Of a stretch of 38,235 bases of DNA, positions 34,005 to 38,235 are shown piece by piece. The position numbers and the translations under genes are program-made. Positions within the stretch are counted from its first letter, which is position 1; every line of letters starts with the position of its first letter. The notes below the pieces were generated by a model. That model worked only from the letters and a program-made list of their open reading frames with translations. It searched no databases and had not been told where the DNA came from. The DNA is from Lachnospiraceae bacterium (lineage in GTDB: Bacteria > Bacillota > Clostridia > Lachnospirales > Lachnospiraceae). The stretch is taken from the NCBI GenBank assembly GCA_017622575.1, contig JAGAQU010000075.1:1-38235 (forward strand). The letters are read 5' to 3'.

Positions 34005-34050
34005 CGCTTTCCCTCCTTATTCTGCTTCCTTATCAATATCCACTCGCAAA

Positions 34051-35229
34051 TCAGAAATATTCTCCCACATATATCTTCTTCTCCATAAACACTCTCCGAA
34101 GCATTTCCTCATTCCCGTTGACTTCCACATCAGGTCGCAGCATTGCCTCATCAAGATTGATACACCCCACTGCCATCTGCGAAAGCGCCCGGTGCGAAAC
34201 CACGAGATCAGACAACTTAATATCATTCACCGTGATGACCGAATCGACGGTCACATGAAAAACTCCGTTGTTTTCCGGGATGAGATCATCACTTACCTTT
34301 ATCGTAAAGTCACAGTCTGCAGGCTTCTTTATGATTTCAAGCAGCTTTTTTGCATTGATCACTCTGACCATAAAGTCAAAGCGGCAGGTTTTCTGAATCT
34401 CATAGGCTCTCGGTGTTCTGATCAGCCGCAAAAGATCAATTCCATAGGGAAGCTTAAGCTCTATATTTCCGTAATCTGCATCAAATCTGCCAAGGAACGC
34501 AAGAATCGCATAAAAGCCATCGCGACTTAGCCATGCACACTCCTCAACATGCAGTATGGCTGCCGGATCATGTCTGATATCCGTAAAAATGAGATAGGCA
34601 ATGTTCTCCCCGTTTTTGCTGAAAAGATAGGAGAATTTTCTTTCCTGATAAAGCTTTTCGACCTTCATGTGCTCCATCATGGTTTTCTCATCACGGATCA
34701 TGGCAAAATTATAGTTTTCGGCAAACTTCTGATATATCTTCAAGTATTCATCAACCGGCTCTCCCGGATTCCATCTCGTAACCTTTCCGTCAAATTTATA
34801 TCCGGTAAGGAGCGCAGGCTTAAGCTCATAATTATTTTGGAACGTCACAACCTCATAACCCTGCTTTCGATAGAATGCATGGTTGAAAGGAAAGAGTGCC
34901 GAGATTACCTCTCCGCTCCGATAGCTTTCCGGCAAAAGTTCCCTGAAGATTTCCCTGATTGCCCCCTCTTCCCTGTATTCCGGCAGTGTCGATACGGCTC
35001 CTATTCCACCAGCAGATACCGGCTGCCCATCCAGATAAAATGTAAACTTGTTGTTGATTATTCTTGCAGCAAGCGTTCCGTCATCTGTAAAGGCGCCCCA
35101 GTCTTCTATCGTTTCGCCTTCAATACGCTGCCTCTCGCTCTCCACATCATCAATTCTGTTATGAAAACAGTATGCAGAGATCAGATAGGCATCAAATCTC
35201 TCACTGCCATTAATTTTCCTTACTTTCAT
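34051..35229 (-). CDS. Eis-like GNAT N-acetyltransferase
   Basis: A 392-residue, three-part protein: an N-terminal GNAT (AGGIGAVSTLPEYREEGAIRE carries the acetyl-CoA loop), a second GNAT-like part and a C-terminal sterol-carrier-like domain. The layout matches Eis, which acetylates aminoglycosides at several amines. Residues ALFPFNHAFYRKQGYEV are also typical. Whether it acts on drugs, polyamines or peptides is open. GGAGGAG precedes the ATG. It belongs to the minus-strand array. Confidence 0.88.
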   Translation of the reverse strand: MKVRKINGSERFDAYLISAYCFHNRIDDVESERQRIEGETIEDWGAFTDDGTLAARIINNKFTFYLDGQPVSAGGIGAVSTLPEYREEGAIREIFRELLPESYRSGEVISALFPFNHAFYRKQGYEVVTFQNNYELKPALLTGYKFDGKVTRWNPGEPVDEYLKIYQKFAENYNFAMIRDEKTMMEHMKVEKLYQERKFSYLFSKNGENIAYLIFTDIRHDPAAILHVEECAWLSRDGFYAILAFLGRFDADYGNIELKLPYGIDLLRLIRTPRAYEIQKTCRFDFMVRVINAKKLLEIIKKPADCDFTIKVSDDLIPENNGVFHVTVDSVITVNDIKLSDLVVSHRALSQMAVGCINLDEAMLRPDVEVNGNEEMLRRVFMEKKIYVGEYF

Positions 35230-35267
35230 TGTAACTCCTCCTGTGTCTCATAATCACTCTTGTCACT

Positions 35268-36029
35268 TTAGTGTGTCCTTCTATCCGATGCGACCTCATA
35301 AGCAACATATTCATGATCAAATTCATAACCGAATTTTTCTGCCAGATGAACCGAATTCCTATTTTGGGCATCCCAGCTTGGATATAATCCTTCGTTCAGG
35401 CAATTTAGTATCAGTGCCGCACAAACTACCGTTGCCAAATGCTTTCTTCTTTCCGATTTTACGGTATCAACTTCAATTTCTATCCCTTCATGATATCGGG
35501 TATAGGAAGATGCACCTGCAACAATCTCTCCGTTCTTTGTAATGACCATTCCTCTTCCGATTTGCAGATATTTTTCTTTACTTCCAAATGCAGAAACAAA
35601 ATCTACAGTCACCGGATCCTCCAGGCATTTGTCATAAATGGCTGAATCAATCTTTTTCAGTTCATATCCATCGGGAAGCTTAGCAATCTCTTTCTGCAAT
35701 TGATCTACGTCAAACTTTGTATCCTTTTTTATTGCATACCTGGTAACTCTTTTTGCATCCGGAAAGCATTCTTCGATCAATGTCGCCCACTGCTCATTTT
35801 GGGGTACCATTATCACAAAGCCTTCCGGTTTATTGATTACCAACTCCCTGTCAGGTGCTCCCGCCAAAAATCCAAAGCAACCGACAAATGCCAACGCTGA
35901 TTTGGGATTTTCCAAATCTGTAACAAAAATTTTCCCCATAACCTTCTGTAGACAGGAATAGATTAATGTTTCTTTCCATCCGTCAAACAGACTTTTTACT
36001 TTTGAAGTATCATTCAATTCGTATATCAT
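35268..36029 (-). CDS. GNAT acetyltransferase (PF12746-like)
   Basis: A 253-residue protein. The C-terminal half has the GNAT core (MVITKNGEIVAGASSYTRYH, IEIEVDTVKSERRKHLATVV and PSWDAQNRNSVHLAEKFGY), while the N-terminal half is a divergent lid domain as in the GNAT_acetyltran group. The substrate is unknown. AGAGG precedes the ATG. It lies 41 bases after the deacetylase gene and 38 before the Eis-like gene. Confidence 0.85.
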   Translation of the reverse strand: MIYELNDTSKVKSLFDGWKETLIYSCLQKVMGKIFVTDLENPKSALAFVGCFGFLAGAPDRELVINKPEGFVIMVPQNEQWATLIEECFPDAKRVTRYAIKKDTKFDVDQLQKEIAKLPDGYELKKIDSAIYDKCLEDPVTVDFVSAFGSKEKYLQIGRGMVITKNGEIVAGASSYTRYHEGIEIEVDTVKSERRKHLATVVCAALILNCLNEGLYPSWDAQNRNSVHLAEKFGYEFDHEYVAYEVASDRRTH

Positions 36030-36070
36030 TACTTAACCTCTTTCTATTTTGCCCGTTAAATAGAAATCTT

Positions 36071-36766
36071 TCACAAAAATGCAGGTTCCTCAAATACCAA
36101 TCCATTTTCCAAAAGATGCTCGATAAATAACTTATAATATTCGGGTAACATTTCCTCTGTCTCATCATGGGCATGGAGCAGAAGAATGTGCCTGTTGTTC
36201 TCGGCAAACAGAACCGCCCCTGATTCAGGATTTGTATCATGCATTTTTTTCCACACAGATTCCTTTGTAAACTCTGAACCTTGACGGATCTTGTATTCTT
36301 CAAAATCAAATGTCCAGAAAGTATCTATATCTGTATCTAAGCTGTTTTCTCTCCACCAGGGATATGTAATATGGGTATCATCAACCTTTTGAAATCCCTT
36401 CTCCTTCAGATACTTCTGTAAAGCATTTTTGTTGTCTCCTCCTTTATTTCCATAAGGGAATCGAAAAGACCTAAATACTCGCTCCACACCACTGTCCTTA
36501 TATAATCTTTCGAGGACAATCTCACATTTCTCGATCTCTTCCATGCACTCTTTCATCGAAAGGGAGGAAAAAGCCGGATGTGAATAACTGTGATTTCCCA
36601 CAATCATCCCATTTTTTACAGCATATAGCGCTTCCTCATAATAACGCTCAACATTCTGCCCTGTTGCAAATAAAATTGCCTTTATTCTCTTTTCGTTTAA
36701 ATAGTCCACAATCGCAGGTGTATTTTTTGATGCTATATCATCAATGGTTAATAGTGCGCTATTCAT
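36071..36766 (-). CDS. polysaccharide deacetylase family protein
   Basis: A 231-residue NodB-type carbohydrate esterase. Asp9-Asp10 in LLTIDDIASK is the catalytic/metal Asp pair, NHSYSHP (His59, His63) the metal triad, and FRFPYGNKGG motif 3. A C-terminal LLLHAHDE is motif 5. The ATG at 36766 lies 8 bases inside the end of the truncated glycosyltransferase, whose GGAGAAACAG serves as its ribosome site. No signal peptide is seen, so it may be cytoplasmic. The substrate may be a sugar on a drug or on cell wall. Confidence 0.83.
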   Translation of the reverse strand: MNSALLTIDDIASKNTPAIVDYLNEKRIKAILFATGQNVERYYEEALYAVKNGMIVGNHSYSHPAFSSLSMKECMEEIEKCEIVLERLYKDSGVERVFRSFRFPYGNKGGDNKNALQKYLKEKGFQKVDDTHITYPWWRENSLDTDIDTFWTFDFEEYKIRQGSEFTKESVWKKMHDTNPESGAVLFAENNRHILLLHAHDETEEMLPEYYKLFIEHLLENGLVFEEPAFL

Positions 36767-37475
36767 CTGTTTCTCCAAAAGCTCTGATACATTCCTTGCA
36801 GAATCCCCGATTGCTGATGATACTTCCAAGAGATATATACACAATGGGGTGTGACATTTTATGATAGGGAATATCCGACTCCTTTCCGTAAATTTCCTGT
36901 TTGGGTGTAAAGAAGAGGTAACTGTCATCAAAGCTTTCTCGCTTATTTTGGAATTTTTCAGGGACATAAACAAGGTTCAAATCCGGTTTGTCGTACACAA
37001 CCGCCTCATCCAATGTTTTATGCTCAAGTCCCATTCCCGCAGCTTTCTTTTTTCCCATCACCTGCAAATCAATCAGTCTTGCTGATATCCGGAAAAATGC
37101 CGAGGCATCTTCCCTTGTTTCCTCTGACCACGCAGGTTGCGAGAACTGTCTTACACAAGGAATATTCTTTAACTGTGCAATTTGTATTCCGGGATAAAAA
37201 AACATTTCATAGATGAGCAGATCAAATGGCTCATTAAGCGACATAGCCGTGTCAAATGCCGCCTGAAAACAAGATCTCTTTTTCTCCATTTCACTCGGAT
37301 GGACAGGATAATTTATGTATGATATGAATGTTGCCCCCGTGTTTTCGATTTTGTTCCGAAATTCCTCTGCATTAACATATTGCACTGTATGTCCTCTCTT
37401 AACAAGCTCCCGGGTGAGCGGTAAGGTCGGATTTACATGGCCCGAATAGGGCAAATTAATCATCAAAATATTCAT
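36759..37475 (-). pseudogene. MGT-family (macrolide-type) glycosyltransferase, C-terminal half missing
   Basis: A 238-residue protein corresponding only to the N-terminal GT-B domain. It starts MNILMINLPYSGHVNPTLPL and ends PIVYISLGSIISNRGFCKEC plus ten residues. Full-length members are about 390-400 residues and continue into the UDP-sugar domain with an HCG-type motif; that part is absent in every frame. The stop TAG falls exactly where the deacetylase begins, with an 8-base overlap, suggesting a deletion that joined the two genes. The ATG at 37475 with GGGAG upstream is preferred over 37523. It is probably inactive, or acts as an acceptor-binding fragment only. Confidence 0.78.
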
Positions 37476-37507
37476 AGGTATGCTCCCAAAAATCAAATTT
37501 GCTGATG

Positions 37508-38065
37508 TTATTTCAATGTCCAATATCCATCATAGGCATATCCCGTTTTTCCAATCAAAAAATGTTCCGATTTAGTGAAACCCACTTTCTGAATTGCTTT
37601 CATTCTTTCTACCGCATATATCGGAGCCTTAGTAAGTACACCTTTACATCCTAACATTTTCTCTAGTTCCGGTGTGACAAGTGAAAAAATGCCATACAAT
37701 TCATTTTCCTGTTCATAGTCACTTCTCACATCTACTCTTAAAATACCCATATTATTAAATTTATCTTCGGATACTCGCAGGCACAATTCAACCGTTCCAA
37801 TTACAGTTGATATTGTCTTGTCAACAATAGAAAGTCTGGCAAACCAACCATTTTCATATGACATATTCCAAAAGCCGATAGCCTCTGTCATTCTTTCTTT
37901 TGTAGCATAATAAAAATTATCTCCGTCACAATTATCACTATTAAAGAATGGCAATGCATTCTTATCACTATATACTTTTAATAAATCATCGCAATCTTCA
38001 CTCTGAAATAATCTAATTATAAATTTTTCATTTTCTAATGCCGGACATGTTTCATAAATGTTCAT
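37508..38065 (-). CDS. GNAT acetyltransferase
   Basis: A 185-residue RimJ/RimL-type acetyltransferase. The core has TVELCLRVSEDKFNNMGILR and VDVRSDYEQENELYGIF, with MLGCKGVLTKAPIYAVERMK toward the acceptor end and IQKVGFTKSEHFLIGKTGYA near the C-terminus. The acetyl-CoA loop is less canonical than in its neighbour at 32507, so its activity is less sure. A strong GGAGG precedes the ATG. It is the first gene of the minus-strand array in this window. Confidence 0.83.
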   Translation of the reverse strand: MNIYETCPALENEKFIIRLFQSEDCDDLLKVYSDKNALPFFNSDNCDGDNFYYATKERMTEAIGFWNMSYENGWFARLSIVDKTISTVIGTVELCLRVSEDKFNNMGILRVDVRSDYEQENELYGIFSLVTPELEKMLGCKGVLTKAPIYAVERMKAIQKVGFTKSEHFLIGKTGYAYDGYWTLK

Positions 38066-38155
38066 AAGATACCTCCAAATTCAAAATTTCTCGAGTATTT
38101 TCTCAACTTTCCAGTATTTACGGGCTTTCCCGCCCATCAACATCTATGTAATTTG

Positions 38156-38205
38156 CACTTTTCCCTTATTTTTTCCCTTGTGAGGAAGCTATAAGGGAAA
38201 AAGTG
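38156..38205 (-). other. long hairpin upstream of the modifying-enzyme array
   Basis: CACTTTTCCCTTAT (38156-38169) pairs with ATAAGGGAAAAAGTG (38191-38205) with a one-base bulge. The loop holds a further CCCTT and AAGG. It could be a terminator of a gene beyond the window or a leader structure. The rest of 38066-38235 shows no gene. Confidence 0.45.
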
Positions 38206-38235
38206 TTGTTTTCGTCTTAATCGTTCCCTACTACC

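Noticed and set aside
32028..38065. Calling the modifying-enzyme array a mobile resistance island.
   Set aside because: No integrase, transposase, terminal repeat or attachment site is seen in or beside it.

Overview
The window looks like a chromosomal segment of an anaerobic, low-to-moderate GC Firmicute of the Clostridia, most likely Lachnospiraceae. The signs are strong AGGAGG-type ribosome binding sites, occasional TTG/GTG starts, polar amino-acid ABC operons with Ala/Glu/Thr-rich lipoprotein linkers, a stand-alone glycyl-radical spare part (GrcA), an OFA-type transporter and a Tet(M)-like GTPase fused to a NYN nuclease. I see no rRNA, tRNA, CRISPR array, phage gene or transposase. Thirty-seven protein genes are called, all but four of them on the minus strand.

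Region 1 (1-4.7 kb, minus): a possible catabolic locus. An ATC-hydrolase-family protein and a FadR-type GntR regulator are followed by a metal-dependent amidohydrolase (probably DUF6282), an ABC ATPase, a lipoprotein binding protein and the start of a permease. The palindrome TTGTATACAA lies just past the -10 of the first unit and in a cluster before the second, so the GntR protein probably controls both. I infer uptake and ring-opening of a cyclic, perhaps thiazoline-type, amino acid.

Region 2 (4.7-11.5 kb, minus): a housekeeping run of histidinol-phosphate aminotransferase, a DUF368 lipid-carrier transporter, a SAM methyltransferase, Hsp33 and glutamine-dependent NAD synthase. A family-2 glycosyltransferase precedes it.

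Region 3 (11.5-21.9 kb): envelope and transport. It holds a large membrane protein (+), a second amino-acid ABC operon with an ARG-box-like palindrome, a His/Cys-repeat surface protein, an acyltransferase, a 168-bp MITE-like inverted-repeat element, and a lipoprotein plus GT-C glycosyltransferase pair (+).

Region 4 (21.9-31.4 kb): an SH3b membrane protein with a long acidic tail is translationally coupled (ATGA) to the Tet(M)-like/NYN fusion, the most striking gene here. Next come a divergent OFA transporter, grcA, a Crp-family regulator coupled to a YkgJ-type cysteine-cluster protein, a DRE-TIM aldolase and an O-acetylhomoserine sulfhydrylase.

Region 5 (31.4-38.2 kb, minus): an XRE regulator sits downstream of a tight run of single-domain modifying enzymes. 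These are a Nim-like flavoprotein, four GNAT-type acetyltransferases (one Eis-like), an AadA-like nucleotidyltransferase, a polysaccharide deacetylase and a C-terminally truncated macrolide-type glycosyltransferase. It resembles an accessory array of small-molecule detoxification genes.
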